Below, one piece after another: positions 9,401-17,565 of a DNA stretch of 64,000 nt. The translations under genes and the position numbers were made by a program. Each line of letters opens with the position of its first letter. Position 1 is the stretch's first letter. Below the pieces are notes generated by a model. That model saw nothing but the letters and a program-made list of their open reading frames with translations, was not told the origin of the DNA and did no database searches. Source of the stretch: a virus; the IMG/VR virus record IMGVR_UViG_3300034063_001054, positions 62,001 through 126,000 of that record. One strand, written 5' to 3'.

Positions 9401-11513
9401 TAAGTTGTTTTTGAACAATTGTGTTCATAACAGAAGGATGGTCGACTATGATTTTCCAATTTACTGAACCACTTCTACTTGATTTTGAGTAAGTATATAT
9501 AGGTTCAGGTCTACCAATAAAAGTTGTTGCATCGAAGGATACATCAGCACTATCTTCAAATGTTAAATCATAGGGTGGGAACCACATAATTCTACCACCA
9601 TTAGGTCCTCTTTCACATGCAGGTAAATCATCATATGTAAACCCAGGTTTACTTGATGTTCTCCAAGCAAGATTTTCAATTGAGAACATATATTTTTTAG
9701 CAACAACTTGACCTTTTGCATTTGGTTGTAGATTTGTTGAACCAGGATTTTTGAGTGGTGCTATGTTTAAATTATAAGTGTTGTCCAATACAGAATAGTC
9801 AAATCTTCTACCTGATTTAGTAATACCATCTGATTTCTGTAAATCACCATAAGTGTAATAAGGTGTATCTTTTGCAAATACCCTACAATATTCAATACCC
9901 GCTTCAGCACCAGTAGTGTTATCTCTATATGATAAAACTCTTGAACCTTTTGTTAATTCTTTATATCCATCGTTGAAAACTTTACTAACTTGATTAATTG
10001 CATTTCCAACGTGTTTTAATCTCGAAATACCATTAACTAAATCCGCCGAATTAACAAGACGTTGAGTTGCATCTAAAATAGAACTTTCTTTGAATTGTAA
10101 ATTTGTTGATTCGTTACTTGTATATTGTGAACTTATTAAATTAAATTCCTCATCTTGTGAACCAGTACCACCACCAGGTGTTGCTTTAAAACCAGCATCA
10201 CTTTTATATTTAGGTGAAACCCACACAAATTGACCATCAATACCTCCACCATCAGATGATGATTTACCAGCCAAACCAAAATTTAATCGACCAATATTTC
10301 CTTCATATAAACTACCCAACTCACTAGGTCCATAAACCGGTGTTTGTACTTGTCTTCCGAATGGGTCAATAGGTATTTGTAAAGGTGGTGATGTAATAGT
10401 CGATGGTTCAGATGTTCTACTACCCACATAGTAACCACCATTCAAAGTACCATTTTGATTTATTGTACTTTCAGTTTGTGCAAATTGTGAAGTTCTTGTA
10501 TATTGTGCTCTATATCTATTATAATCAATATTAGCAAATAAAGCTGATTGTTGACCTGTACCAGTGTTATCAATGAAATTCTGTGATGGATTCGTTGTAA
10601 TATTTAAGGTGAGTGGTAAACCTCCACCTCCAGTTGTTAAATTAGGTACGTTAAGAGCTAATGATATTTGTGTGGATGAACCAGCATTAAAAAGTACAGG
10701 GTCAAAATAATCACCAGCAATAGGTGATACAGGAAAATATGCACCCCCCAAACTTTGTATAAATGGTGATTCATTAGTTGGTGTTGTTGGTACTGTAATA
10801 GTCCAATTTTTAGACCTCAAGGGTTCTTTACCCGCAATAATTAAAGAAATATCAAAAGGGTCACTTGTTGTATCAAGAGTCAAAGTGCCTTGTGTATTTC
10901 TTCTTGTATCAGCATCAACTCTGTCCTGAAAAAGTTTTTTTAAAGTTTGAGCCCCAAGCTTAGCTAAATATGAATCTTGTGATAATAATCCACTATCACC
11001 AGCGGGGTCAGGAGAAATTAGAATCTGATATGGACTATAGGAAGAGGGTACAAAAGTTGGGGGATTCCAATATGGTGTATATAACTTATTATTGTTTTGT
11101 ATGTTATCAATAATAACCATATCATTGAATCCTCCCACAGGACCATATCTGTTTTCGATATATGCTGCGTCAATAAAAAATTCATTAACTAAATCTAGTA
11201 CTGTGTCGTTTGGACTATATTCACCTTGATTAGAACTATTAATTATTGGTGGGTTATTGTATGTGATTGTATAATTATATCCACCTTCAGGTCCATACTC
11301 ATTCAACGGATAAAGTTGTCTTACAAATGGATTCTGTGAGATTAAATCATCAGGTGAATTAATAACATTGTAATCACTTAAACTTGTTTCATATGTTCTA
11401 GTACCAACAGGTGCTGTATAAACACCAGTCACTGCATAGGGGGGTAAATTCCTATTCAGTAAACTATTTCTAAAACTTGATGTTGATGCAAACGATAATG
11501 AACTTTCGGACAT
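6474..11513 (-). CDS. Large baseplate protein with internal OmpA-like domain
   Basis: A 1,679-aa structural protein. The N-terminal ~550 residues are rich in Asn, Thr, Ser and Gly with repeated Y-G-P-x-G-G turns. Around residues 898-1012 is an OmpA-C-like segment: an EGAAS strand, then YNKKLSQRRIDSVESFL, then IASGE and a closing ACRRVIIK, matching the usual 'EGxTS..YN..LS.RRA..V..yL...nRRV' layout. About residues 1130-1230 (FDMNPEGIGLQP, GFDIIGG) look like a baseplate strand-rich domain. The C-terminus has long charged helices. It is followed by the gp53-like gene after 4 nt and preceded by a TATTTAT element. OmpA-like domains bind peptidoglycan, so this protein may touch the cell wall during infection. 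The baseplate role is inferred from context. Confidence 0.6.
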   Translation of the reverse strand: MSESSLSFASTSSFRNSLLNRNLPPYAVTGVYTAPVGTRTYETSLSDYNVINSPDDLISQNPFVRQLYPLNEYGPEGGYNYTITYNNPPIINSSNQGEYSPNDTVLDLVNEFFIDAAYIENRYGPVGGFNDMVIIDNIQNNNKLYTPYWNPPTFVPSSYSPYQILISPDPAGDSGLLSQDSYLAKLGAQTLKKLFQDRVDADTRRNTQGTLTLDTTSDPFDISLIIAGKEPLRSKNWTITVPTTPTNESPFIQSLGGAYFPVSPIAGDYFDPVLFNAGSSTQISLALNVPNLTTGGGGLPLTLNITTNPSQNFIDNTGTGQQSALFANIDYNRYRAQYTRTSQFAQTESTINQNGTLNGGYYVGSRTSEPSTITSPPLQIPIDPFGRQVQTPVYGPSELGSLYEGNIGRLNFGLAGKSSSDGGGIDGQFVWVSPKYKSDAGFKATPGGGTGSQDEEFNLISSQYTSNESTNLQFKESSILDATQRLVNSADLVNGISRLKHVGNAINQVSKVFNDGYKELTKGSRVLSYRDNTTGAEAGIEYCRVFAKDTPYYTYGDLQKSDGITKSGRRFDYSVLDNTYNLNIAPLKNPGSTNLQPNAKGQVVAKKYMFSIENLAWRTSSKPGFTYDDLPACERGPNGGRIMWFPPYDLTFEDSADVSFDATTFIGRPEPIYTYSKSSRSGSVNWKIIVDHPSVMNTIVQKQLKGQTKEKIDSIVDSFFAGCVKFDIYELAKKFNTIPLSELYTYQEVINNPRLTKEELGQVITEISKENVPLGGQDGGNVTPPQGVKKTTPDPAKQAFVDAYLGIGFYFDNDIPSSGDIPYNSTYDGYISKKETYKTNAESAFASGGTYCKQNVEFCNRAKNVNEFFDSVVKTNYEKVSSGQKNFITDAFDLLNNKKGTITIEMEGAASATASVDYNKKLSQRRIDSVESFLKSFKIGDANLQKFIDDKKLIIKEIASGEQAKSVVPKSADGTPGFEVNCTEDIKSTTGAITFQSQVYSVNAMACRRVIIKSIVVDVPDIETIEQPNVEEQKEVKTQQVDVVSSRPVDRVQPTVDIVKKLKDGIGKKILRNLFSECDYFEVLKEENPMVYTSIVEKIKYFNPAFHSMTPEGLNARLTFLNQCTKPGETIPTIGPDGKPRYNDAQNTAFGAPPVLILRIGDFYNTKIIPKSVSFTYEKDGQFDMNPEGIGLQPMIVSVKMGFDIIGGMGLKGPVEQLQNALSFNYYANTEIYDERATPTDESYKVVDQEIITSLTAGEEAATTQNSTPPQTNPGGSTIGEIITNIPVPNGQNGEISYGKVMDTLIDQSVGYFNNTLNTLEKITLNYNYGILQLVNQKRLYTTGLMKGATWANQDTPIWGAPSSVGETLATLFKNVTDDIDDDANIIIEELNAKKFGLDSPAIKGVKQNMKEYFKTLQSEFENGITTITQEFIKFEQDFVYLIRQINLISENTDGKLLNGNKPRVYNLTGTSEVTASSLESSPKPTNTTEELSYDYEKVYEALIDYNDYLSGLETEAKYTIITTEEGLDEIFPLNDSLFKDNSELLFFMVISRIFSDKNKRDGFINSIIKGELLKISDPLNLKNQFTQIVNKLANKYDKELAEEEKMFKELRKDKYLKNFLSSPDEKLYPKGKTRKFNYTTIPNQNTNATQETNIKNVFSTTNTNQDTQTFDGKVSFNS

Positions 11514-11527
11514 AATCTTATTTTAAA

Positions 11528-11534
11528 ATAAATA
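11528..11534 (-). promoter_or_regulatory. TATTTAT element upstream of baseplate gene
   Basis: The minus strand reads TATTTAT 14 nt before the ATG at 11513. The same heptamer sits at most transcription-unit heads in this window and is absent inside tight operons. Confidence 0.5.
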
Positions 11535-11551
11535 GATGAATTTTTTTTTTA

Positions 11552-13363
11552 TCATCTACCAAAATTCATATTTTGTTGTGATGGAGTTTGTTTACCTGTT
11601 GGGTCTTTGGCCATTTGAGCAATCATTTGAATAAACTCAGGTTTTTTCATAAGTTCATTCAACACTCTTTCGACCTCAGTGGTATTTACACCAGGTGGGG
11701 CTGAAAAAGTTACATTTAAATTACCACTATAATTTAAGTTTTGAGTTGTTGGTGCTTGTACTTGTTTTTGTAATTTATCCAAATAACTCATTTCAGTTGT
11801 TTTCGGTGTTGTGGTAGTTGCTACTTGAGTTTTAGTTTTTTCATCCTCACCAGTCAAAATACTTCCAACTTTAGATTCTTTATACACAACACTAGCTTTT
11901 TCCATTTTTTCCTTAAACATATTGTAAAACTCGTTGGCCATATTACTGCCAGCCTCACCAGCTCCTTTGAAATCACCTTTGAATAAACTTTTAATCAAAT
12001 CATCTGACTGAGTTCCAATACCTTGTCTAATTCCCTTTTCTGAAAATGTTTCTGTTTTTTCTTTACCTTCTTTATCCTTAGTTGTTCTCTTTAATACTTC
12101 GATACCATTTTTATAAATTTCTATCTCAGCCCTACTTAATCTTTCACCACCTTTGGATGCTGCTAAACCATAACCCATAGTGTCAGCAATCATAGCCAAC
12201 AATATTTCTTGGTTTTCTTGGACAGTAAGTTGTTCTTTTGCCAACTCTTCCATCGTTTTAGGTTCTTGGTCTTTCATAAATTTGTCTAAAGCATCTTTGT
12301 CTTTAGCAAAAGTTTCCATAGCTTTATCTATTCCCATTTGAGTACCATCAACGGTTAAAGTCATTTCACCACCAGGACCTATTTCTGATAAATTAGCTAT
12401 GAAGTTTCTTTGTTCTTCAGTAAATGTTGCAGGAAATTTAATTTTACTCAATTTCATATCGAGTTCTTTTGAGCCAGTTGCCATTTTTGCTAATTCATCA
12501 TAACTCATTCCCATTTCTTTGGCAATCTCTCTTAGTTGTCTTTTTGCACCAGGCATAATTTCGAAACGACCATCTTTATTAAGCTGAACAAATTTTTCTG
12601 ACATTTTGGACATTTGATTCATCAATTCACCAGGGTCATTCTGTGCCATATCCATCAATCGAAGTGGGTCTAATAATTCAGATTGTGTAACACCTAATCT
12701 TTGTAATGCCGCCGACATTTCTATAGCTTTGTCAGGTTCGAATAAACTTTCGGATAATGTAAAAACTTCTTCCATATTTATTCTTAAAACTTTAGCCTGA
12801 GCTACCATTTTAGTTAACCCTTCTATACCACCTTTAAAATTAAATGTATTAAGTTTAGTTAAATTTTTTGCTACCTCATCTGAAACACCTTGAGCATTAA
12901 CTCCCATTTTTCTTGAGATGTCAACTACTTTCTGCATTTGGTCTTGTACACCCATATATGAAACACCAACATCTTTGAATTTTTTTGCCATATCATCAAC
13001 TTCCAAACCAGTAACCTTAGCTGTTGCTATTAATCCTTTATACGCTTGATTATTTAATATGACATTCCTACCCAAATCAGAGGATATTGATGTTTGAATA
13101 GCTGATATATCAGAAAATTTTCCACCCAATTCTTTAACATCACCAACAACATCTGTCATTGCTGCTTTTATGCTCAATATATTAGTTCTACCAACACCAA
13201 AAGATTTTGCGACACCAATTGCAGCACCCTCTACTTCATCAAAAACTTTTTTTAAACTAGCAGGTTTTACATTTGATAATACAGCGTCACCAAAGTTTTC
13301 TCCAATTTCCTGAAATTGTTTTTCTATACCACTTAAGAGTGATTTACCATCGTCTCCACCCAT
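11552..13363 (-). CDS. Tail tape-measure protein
   Basis: A 603-aa, mainly helical protein, rich in Lys, Met, Gly and Ala, lying between the tail assembly chaperone and the baseplate genes, where tape-measure genes sit in contractile-tailed phages. The N-terminal ~400 residues hold repeated amphipathic helices with phrases such as ISRKMGVNAQGVSDEVAKN, resembling the helical core of phage minor tail/tape-measure proteins. A Pro/Thr/Gln-rich linker near residue 530 precedes a short C-terminal domain ending PSQQNMNFGR. T4 gp29 is close in length. At about 0.15 nm per residue it would set a tail of roughly 90 nm (inference). A duplicated TATTTAT lies 14 nt upstream. Confidence 0.78.
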   Translation of the reverse strand: MGGDDGKSLLSGIEKQFQEIGENFGDAVLSNVKPASLKKVFDEVEGAAIGVAKSFGVGRTNILSIKAAMTDVVGDVKELGGKFSDISAIQTSISSDLGRNVILNNQAYKGLIATAKVTGLEVDDMAKKFKDVGVSYMGVQDQMQKVVDISRKMGVNAQGVSDEVAKNLTKLNTFNFKGGIEGLTKMVAQAKVLRINMEEVFTLSESLFEPDKAIEMSAALQRLGVTQSELLDPLRLMDMAQNDPGELMNQMSKMSEKFVQLNKDGRFEIMPGAKRQLREIAKEMGMSYDELAKMATGSKELDMKLSKIKFPATFTEEQRNFIANLSEIGPGGEMTLTVDGTQMGIDKAMETFAKDKDALDKFMKDQEPKTMEELAKEQLTVQENQEILLAMIADTMGYGLAASKGGERLSRAEIEIYKNGIEVLKRTTKDKEGKEKTETFSEKGIRQGIGTQSDDLIKSLFKGDFKGAGEAGSNMANEFYNMFKEKMEKASVVYKESKVGSILTGEDEKTKTQVATTTTPKTTEMSYLDKLQKQVQAPTTQNLNYSGNLNVTFSAPPGVNTTEVERVLNELMKKPEFIQMIAQMAKDPTGKQTPSQQNMNFGR

Positions 13364-13377
13364 ATTTAAATTGTTTT

Positions 13378-13388
13378 ATAAATAAATA
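13378..13388 (-). promoter_or_regulatory. Double TATTTAT element upstream of tape measure
   Basis: On the minus strand TATTTATTTAT contains two overlapping copies of the heptamer, 14 nt before the ATG at 13363. It directly abuts the hairpin at 13387-13423. Confidence 0.5.
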
Positions 13389-13423
13389 CCACACACCTTT
13401 TTTTATTTTTCAGATGTGTGGTA
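13387..13423 (-). terminator. Nine-bp hairpin between chaperone and tape-measure genes
   Basis: TACCACACA (13387-13395) and TGTGTGGTA (13415-13423) are perfect complements around a 19-nt loop. The stop codon of the frameshifted chaperone extension lies in the loop. The T-tract is broken by the TATTTAT repeats, so it may be an attenuator or mRNA end-protection stem rather than a strong terminator. Confidence 0.4.
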
Positions 13424-13563
13424 TTCTATAATTTTATTGACTAAATATTTTCTTGAGTATGTTGGTAAATTTAAAAAATCGGTATATGATGTATGAAGAA
13501 ATTTACCCAATAAAAAATACTCATCTAATAATACTTCTCTATACTTAGAAGAAAGGGCGAAAA
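13403..13563 (-). CDS. Probable frameshift extension of the tail assembly chaperone
   Basis: Just past the stop of the gp26-like gene (TAA at 13545-13547) a second frame is open for about 52 codons and looks coding: SSKYREVLLDEYFLLGKF, then HTSYTDFLNLPTYSRKYLV, ending HTSEK and TAA at 13403-13405. It has no ATG or GTG. It can be joined to the upstream gene by a +1 or -2 shift at the run of six T in GAATTTTTTCGCCC near 13563, giving a protein that continues GVEFFALSSKYRE. Tail assembly chaperones between tube and tape measure commonly make a long form by frameshifting (lambda G/GT by -1, Mu by -2). The segment 'LP.YSRKYLVNKI' resembles small proteins found at this place in T4-like phages. An independent TTG-started peptide is the main alternative. 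Confidence 0.55.
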
Positions 13564-14303
13564 AATTCAACACCAAAGGTGACCTCCAAATTCACCTGTT
13601 CACCTGATGGTGCTCTAACAACTCTTTTTAAATCCAAAGATGGTTCATTTTCTTTTATGAATTTTTTAATAAATTTTGAATCCATAATTGGAAGATTATT
13701 TACCATTTGTGAAATTTTTTCTCTATCTGTCTCACCATTAATTTCAACAATATGTTTCATTAATTTCCAAGTAACTCTTGGAGGTGTCATATTAGTAGGA
13801 TAACTTTCAACCATTTTATCTATTTCAATGATTTCACCATAAGTCAGTGGTTTAAGTTTTACATTCGCTTCACTACGTGGTAATTTTACATTGTAATGTC
13901 CGTTTTCATCAGGTGTTGAATTTGGTTTAACAATATTTAATTCATCCAAAACTATTGTAGCTTCGAATGGTTTGTTTGTTAATGGGTCAGTCAATGTGAG
14001 TGTGTATTCAGGACCGAAAGATGTATTTCTCAAATAAATTAGAATTGCTTCAACATCACCCTCTAAAAGTTCTTCGGGTCTGATATCTGTTTCGTAAAGT
14101 TTACTTCGTATTAAAGTAGTAACAACATTTACATTAGGATTAGAAATTCCCCCTAAAATTATGTTTTCATCATTAGCTGTAAGGTAACCAACTTTTACAG
14201 ATTTCTTTTTGTTCTTATAAAAAATACCACCCGATGGTAAAGGAACTACATCGTGTGGTAAATTAAAATTTTCAGTACCGGCTTTTAATATATTAGCATC
14301 CAT
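13545..14303 (-). CDS. Tail assembly chaperone / baseplate protein, T4 gp26-like
   Basis: A 252-aa protein. Its N-terminus has VVPLPSGGIFYKNKKKSVKV followed by GYLTANDENIIL, the 'LPSxGxxY...vrpmTa.dE..L' signature of the T4 gp26/gp51 baseplate family (Pfam T4_baseplate). The middle is the family's 'LKPLTYGEIIEIDKMVE' helix and the end reads VTFGVEFFRPFF. Position between the tail tube (14357-14845) and tape measure (11552-13363) is where siphovirus gpG and myovirus equivalents sit, so a tape-measure chaperone role is likely. The last codons contain a T6 run that may be a frameshift site. It starts 53 nt after the tube gene ends, with no perfect TATTTAT in that gap, so it probably shares the tube transcript. 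Confidence 0.72.
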   Translation of the reverse strand: MDANILKAGTENFNLPHDVVPLPSGGIFYKNKKKSVKVGYLTANDENIILGGISNPNVNVVTTLIRSKLYETDIRPEELLEGDVEAILIYLRNTSFGPEYTLTLTDPLTNKPFEATIVLDELNIVKPNSTPDENGHYNVKLPRSEANVKLKPLTYGEIIEIDKMVESYPTNMTPPRVTWKLMKHIVEINGETDREKISQMVNNLPIMDSKFIKKFIKENEPSLDLKRVVRAPSGEQVNLEVTFGVEFFRPFF

Positions 14304-14356
14304 TGTTTTTTTTATTATTAAAATAAACTAATAATAAAAAAATTAAATACTTTTTT

Positions 14357-14845
14357 TTAGTATACTAATATACATCTATCCATTCTAAGGTTTGCTTGGA
14401 TTGTTGCTATTTTGTCATCACTATATGATAGTCCTTGAAAATCAACGTTAGTTAAAAAACAACCCTCAAGTATCCATTTTTCAACAACTACACCAGTTGG
14501 GTCTAACATCTCCAAATCAACATTTTTCTTATATCCCGCAGCATACCCCATACGACCTGTTACAGATTCAGCATGAAGACGAACCCATTCCATAAGTGCT
14601 TGTGCTGCAGATGGACCGATAGGGTCTCTAAAAGTAACAGAAATTTCTTCCCAGTTAAATCTACCTGCAACATATGTTGAAGTGTTTAAAAATGGGATTT
14701 CAACCGAGTTTATCTTAACTTTTGGTCTAGATGTTGATTCCACGAACCATTCATTAATACCTAAAGAAGAAGGAAATCTCATAATAAACCTATTCTGTCT
14801 TTTAGGTTCATAAGGTATGGGCATTTTCATCAATAAATCAGCCAT
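14357..14845 (-). CDS. Tail tube protein, gp19-like
   Basis: A 162-aa protein, the same length as T4 gp19 (163 aa). It has the usual tube start with an 'N.F.mrfP' strand (KRQNRFIMRFPSSL), the conserved strand pair INSVEIPFLNTSTYVAGRFN and WEEISVTFRDP, then a helix (AAQALMEWVRLHAES) and a C-terminal strand ending LRMDRCILVY. These proteins form hexameric rings stacked inside the sheath and conduct DNA. The gene lies downstream of the sheath on the same strand, separated from it by a homing endonuclease and a HAD gene. A TATTTAT lies 40 nt upstream at 14886-14892. As an abundant protein it probably has its own strong promoter. Confidence 0.9.
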   Translation of the reverse strand: MADLLMKMPIPYEPKRQNRFIMRFPSSLGINEWFVESTSRPKVKINSVEIPFLNTSTYVAGRFNWEEISVTFRDPIGPSAAQALMEWVRLHAESVTGRMGYAAGYKKNVDLEMLDPTGVVVEKWILEGCFLTNVDFQGLSYSDDKIATIQANLRMDRCILVY

Positions 14846-14885
14846 CGTATTTCAGTTTAAATTTTTATTCTTTTTTATTTTAAAT

Positions 14886-14892
14886 ATAAATA
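14886..14892 (-). promoter_or_regulatory. TATTTAT element upstream of tail tube
   Basis: The heptamer lies on the minus strand in the AT-rich gap 14846-14977, 40 nt before the tube ATG. Confidence 0.45.
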
Positions 14893-14943
14893 TCTTATTA
14901 TTTTTTTTCTATTGACTTTATAAAATAAAAAAAGTATTATTAT

Positions 14944-14955
14944 ACTAGAACTAGT
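14944..14955 (-). terminator. Weak palindromic terminator after HAD gene
   Basis: ACTAG-AA-CTAGT is a perfect 5-bp-arm palindrome followed on the minus strand by a T-rich run, 22 nt past the HAD stop. The stem is short, so confidence is low. Confidence 0.3.
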
Positions 14956-14977
14956 TAAATATTATTAATATAATATT

Positions 14978-15859
14978 TTATATTAATTTATATAATATTC
15001 TTTTTATTCTAGTTTCTAGTTGTAATTCTTCTTCATCTGGTTTGTATTCCTTTTTAATACCTCCGTGTGTTGAAAATATTTTAACATCTTTTACCCCCTT
15101 ACTCATAGCCTTAATATTTCTCGGGTCATCATCAGAAAATCCTATCATAGGAACAAATTTATTTCTTATTTCGTTTTCTATTTTTTTAGATAATCTTAAG
15201 TTTAATTTTTCAGCTTGACCTTGAACATATTGTTTGAATCTATTCATTGTTGTAATTTTAGCTACTTCAGGATTTGTTGCTGACCCTTCCCCATAAGAAA
15301 CAGGATAATACCTATTCATTTTTAGGTACTTCATTATTTCAGTTTCTTTATCAGCTGGATTTTCACCAGAGTTAATTCTCATTTCTTTTAATGAATCATA
15401 TAGAGAATCAGAATCAATTCCACCTCTATTTGAATCTATAAGTTTTTTAACCCCCATCATTAGTGTTGATGGTCTATGTCCTCTTGCAGTAATAATTGCA
15501 AACAACGAACCATTATTAATTGCTTCTACAAAATCAGGCCATGCAGCATCATTAGCTAATTCAGCACTCATTACATCCTTTAAGAATTTACCATCCCCAG
15601 TAACTCTAAAATCTCTGAATGGGTCTGGTGCAAAATTTACGATAGTAAAACCCTCATATTCAAAAGGTTCTTTTCCTATCTGAGTTCTATATTCAGCAAA
15701 ATCCTCAGTTCCCATACCAACTTCTTCTCCATCATCATCTAATAAGTAGATTTTTGTTGGCATATACATTAAGTTATCATCCCAATCAAAAGCATAATAC
15801 TTCATTGGGATTTCTCTTTCTTCAAATTCTCTAAGTAATTTAATAATTGTATTTCTCAT
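14978..15859 (-). CDS. HAD-superfamily phosphatase with N-terminal leader
   Basis: A 293-aa protein. Motif I is YYAFDWDDNLM, with nucleophile D25 and acid/base D27; motif II is IITARG near residue 122; motif IV is IGFSDDDPRN near 241. This is a complete HAD hydrolase set, and the long insert between motifs I and II would hold a cap. The substrate is not evident; phage HAD enzymes include 5'-nucleotidases and polynucleotide 3'-phosphatases. The first 18 residues, MRNTIIKLLREFEEREIP, precede a second Met (M19) and resemble the capsid-targeting leader described for T4 internal proteins, with a possible cleavage motif L9-R10-E11. Start choice: ATG 15859, 4 nt after a TATTTAT; ATG 15805 is possible. 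It lies between tail tube and homing endonuclease genes. Confidence 0.82.
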   Translation of the reverse strand: MRNTIIKLLREFEEREIPMKYYAFDWDDNLMYMPTKIYLLDDDGEEVGMGTEDFAEYRTQIGKEPFEYEGFTIVNFAPDPFRDFRVTGDGKFLKDVMSAELANDAAWPDFVEAINNGSLFAIITARGHRPSTLMMGVKKLIDSNRGGIDSDSLYDSLKEMRINSGENPADKETEIMKYLKMNRYYPVSYGEGSATNPEVAKITTMNRFKQYVQGQAEKLNLRLSKKIENEIRNKFVPMIGFSDDDPRNIKAMSKGVKDVKIFSTHGGIKKEYKPDEEELQLETRIKRILYKLI

Positions 15860-15863
15860 ACTA

Positions 15864-15870
15864 ATAAATA
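15864..15870 (-). promoter_or_regulatory. TATTTAT element 4 nt before HAD start
   Basis: The heptamer ends only 4 nt before ATG 15859. If it is a -10 element the mRNA would be nearly leaderless, or translation starts at ATG 15805. Confidence 0.45.
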
Positions 15871-15883
15871 TGTCTTAATTAAA

Positions 15884-15914
15884 AAAAGGAAGATGGTTTA
15901 TTATCTTCCTTTTG
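15884..15914 (-). terminator. Intrinsic terminator after homing endonuclease gene
   Basis: AAAAGGAAGAT and ATCTTCCTTTT form a strong stem with an 8-9 nt loop just past the stop at 15921. Flanking A and T runs would let it act on either strand. Confidence 0.7.
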
Positions 15915-15920
15915 TTCAAT

Positions 15921-17444
15921 TTATCGTAATGATAGCTCAAATTTTAACGAACCACAATCCCAAATTCTATCATAACCTTTTAGTTTCATAATTTCCCACT
16001 CTGTCATATTTTTATCATAACCCTCCTTAACAAGTACATCCTTTCTAAACACAAATCTATGATGTCTATTTAGATATTTATCAGTTTTAATATACCAATA
16101 ATTTGGTGGTGTTTTTGATGTATATTGAAAACCATTTTTGTGATAAACTGTGTTGTTTGGATTAATACCCGACCATCTGATATCTGCAAAAGTTTCTATT
16201 TTATGTGGATTGATGTTATTGATAAAATATTTTAACAATTTAGAGAATCCTCCAACAATTGTAGTGAACTTTTTATTACTAAATCGGATTAATTCATATT
16301 CGTCAGAAATGATATCTTTATTACCTAACGATTTTCTTTTTTTTCCAAAAGTCATTACAGATACTAATTCATTTTCAAAAAAAAGACCATATCTAAATTT
16401 ATCAATAGTATAACCTTGTAAATGATTTTCATTCAAAAATTCCATAGATTGTTTTTTTGTGATTTCTTGAGCATTACATTTTCTACCATAAATTTTACTA
16501 TTTAAATTCAATTTACTCGATAACTTAGATAATACGATATCTGTTTTTAACATAATTTCATCTTCATAGAATTGAATCAAATTAATATTTTTATCATTCG
16601 AAAGAATCGTTTTGTCAATATGATATAATTTTGTCTTTTCTCCACTTATTTCAGAATGAAAATAATTACCATTTACCTCAATTCCAAGATTGAAATCGGG
16701 TAAAAAAATATCAATTTCTTTACCATTTAATATTTTTCTGTCGGCATCAATATGTTTTATATTATTCGTATTTAAAAAATCTTTAATTTTTTGTTCTAAG
16801 TTGGAATTTTTGGTAATTGGGTAACATTTTCTACAGATTGGTATTTTACCACTACCTAATAATGTACTACTAAAAATGTTTTCACATTTAGTACACTCGA
16901 AAGTATAAGATTGTGAGGTATTACCATTTTTATTTTGTTTATAATCATCTAATAACTTCAAATTTTGTTCATCTAATTTGGGGAGTAGTTTGTCTAAATG
17001 TTTTATTTTAATTGTGTTTTTTAATTTATCCACAAATTCTTGTAAATACATAGGACTCTTAACTCCATACTTCTCTATGAAAAGTTTATCTCTATTTTTT
17101 TTAAACTCATCTAATTTGAATAAAGAATCCTCACCATACTTTTCATATAACACTTGTTTCGACTTGTTAATTCTATTTTCTTTATTGACCTCTTTTTTAT
17201 TCCAAATTGTTCTACATTCATTGGAACAAAGTTTTCTTTCGTGTTTTTTTCTTTCTGTAAAACTATTACCACATTGGATACAAGTTCTGTTTTCCCTCAC
17301 GCTTTCATCTTTCTCCTTACCAAGTATCTTATTTTTTTTAGCATACTCAAAATAACAAGTTCTATCACAGAATTTTTTATCTCTATGTTTATAATCTGTA
17401 ACAAACATATTCGTACAATTCATACATTTTAATTCAATTTTCAT
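15921..17444 (-). CDS. Free-standing homing endonuclease, Vsr/PD-(D/E)XK-like, zinc-finger N-terminus
   Basis: A 507-aa protein from ATG 17444. The frame is open to TTG 17477, but the ATG fits better with the TATTTAT at 17485-17491. The N-terminus has two Cys4 knuckles (CMNC...CDRTC and CIQCGNSF...LCSNEC) and a third near residue 195 (CTKC...CRKC), the usual DNA-binding decorations. The nuclease core, around residues 240-300, reads EIDIFLPDFNLGIEVNGNYF with HSE, then LIQFYEDE, typical of Vsr-like homing endonucleases of phages. The C-terminal third (YGRKCNAQEI, GLFFENELVSVMTFGKKR, RWSGINP) matches the long domain that accompanies these nucleases. It is flanked by terminators at both ends and inserted between sheath and tube-side genes, the pattern of a selfish standalone unit. 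Confidence 0.8.
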   Translation of the reverse strand: MKIELKCMNCTNMFVTDYKHRDKKFCDRTCYFEYAKKNKILGKEKDESVRENRTCIQCGNSFTERKKHERKLCSNECRTIWNKKEVNKENRINKSKQVLYEKYGEDSLFKLDEFKKNRDKLFIEKYGVKSPMYLQEFVDKLKNTIKIKHLDKLLPKLDEQNLKLLDDYKQNKNGNTSQSYTFECTKCENIFSSTLLGSGKIPICRKCYPITKNSNLEQKIKDFLNTNNIKHIDADRKILNGKEIDIFLPDFNLGIEVNGNYFHSEISGEKTKLYHIDKTILSNDKNINLIQFYEDEIMLKTDIVLSKLSSKLNLNSKIYGRKCNAQEITKKQSMEFLNENHLQGYTIDKFRYGLFFENELVSVMTFGKKRKSLGNKDIISDEYELIRFSNKKFTTIVGGFSKLLKYFINNINPHKIETFADIRWSGINPNNTVYHKNGFQYTSKTPPNYWYIKTDKYLNRHHRFVFRKDVLVKEGYDKNMTEWEIMKLKGYDRIWDCGSLKFELSLR

Positions 17445-17484
17445 AGGTAAATTATTTTTTAATGTAACAAACACCAATCTACAT

Positions 17485-17491
17485 ATAAATA
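17485..17491 (-). promoter_or_regulatory. TATTTAT element upstream of homing endonuclease
   Basis: The heptamer lies on the minus strand 40 nt before ATG 17444, between the sheath terminator and the endonuclease gene. Confidence 0.4.
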
Positions 17492-17515
17492 TAGGATATT
17501 TAATTAAAAAACAAA

Positions 17516-17541
17516 AACCCTCCTTTAAATCAAGGAGGGTT
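17516..17541 (-). terminator. Strong intrinsic terminator after tail sheath
   Basis: AACCCTCCTT and AAGGAGGGTT pair perfectly over 10 bp with a 6-nt loop, followed on the minus strand by TTTTTGTTTTTT. It lies 24 nt past the sheath stop. Confidence 0.85.
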
Positions 17542-17565
17542 AATTTTTTGTGGTATTAAAATATA

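Noticed and set aside
13378-13423. CRISPR-like or short tandem repeat at the tape-measure promoter
   Set aside because: Only a single hairpin and two overlapping TATTTAT copies are present, with no spacer pattern.
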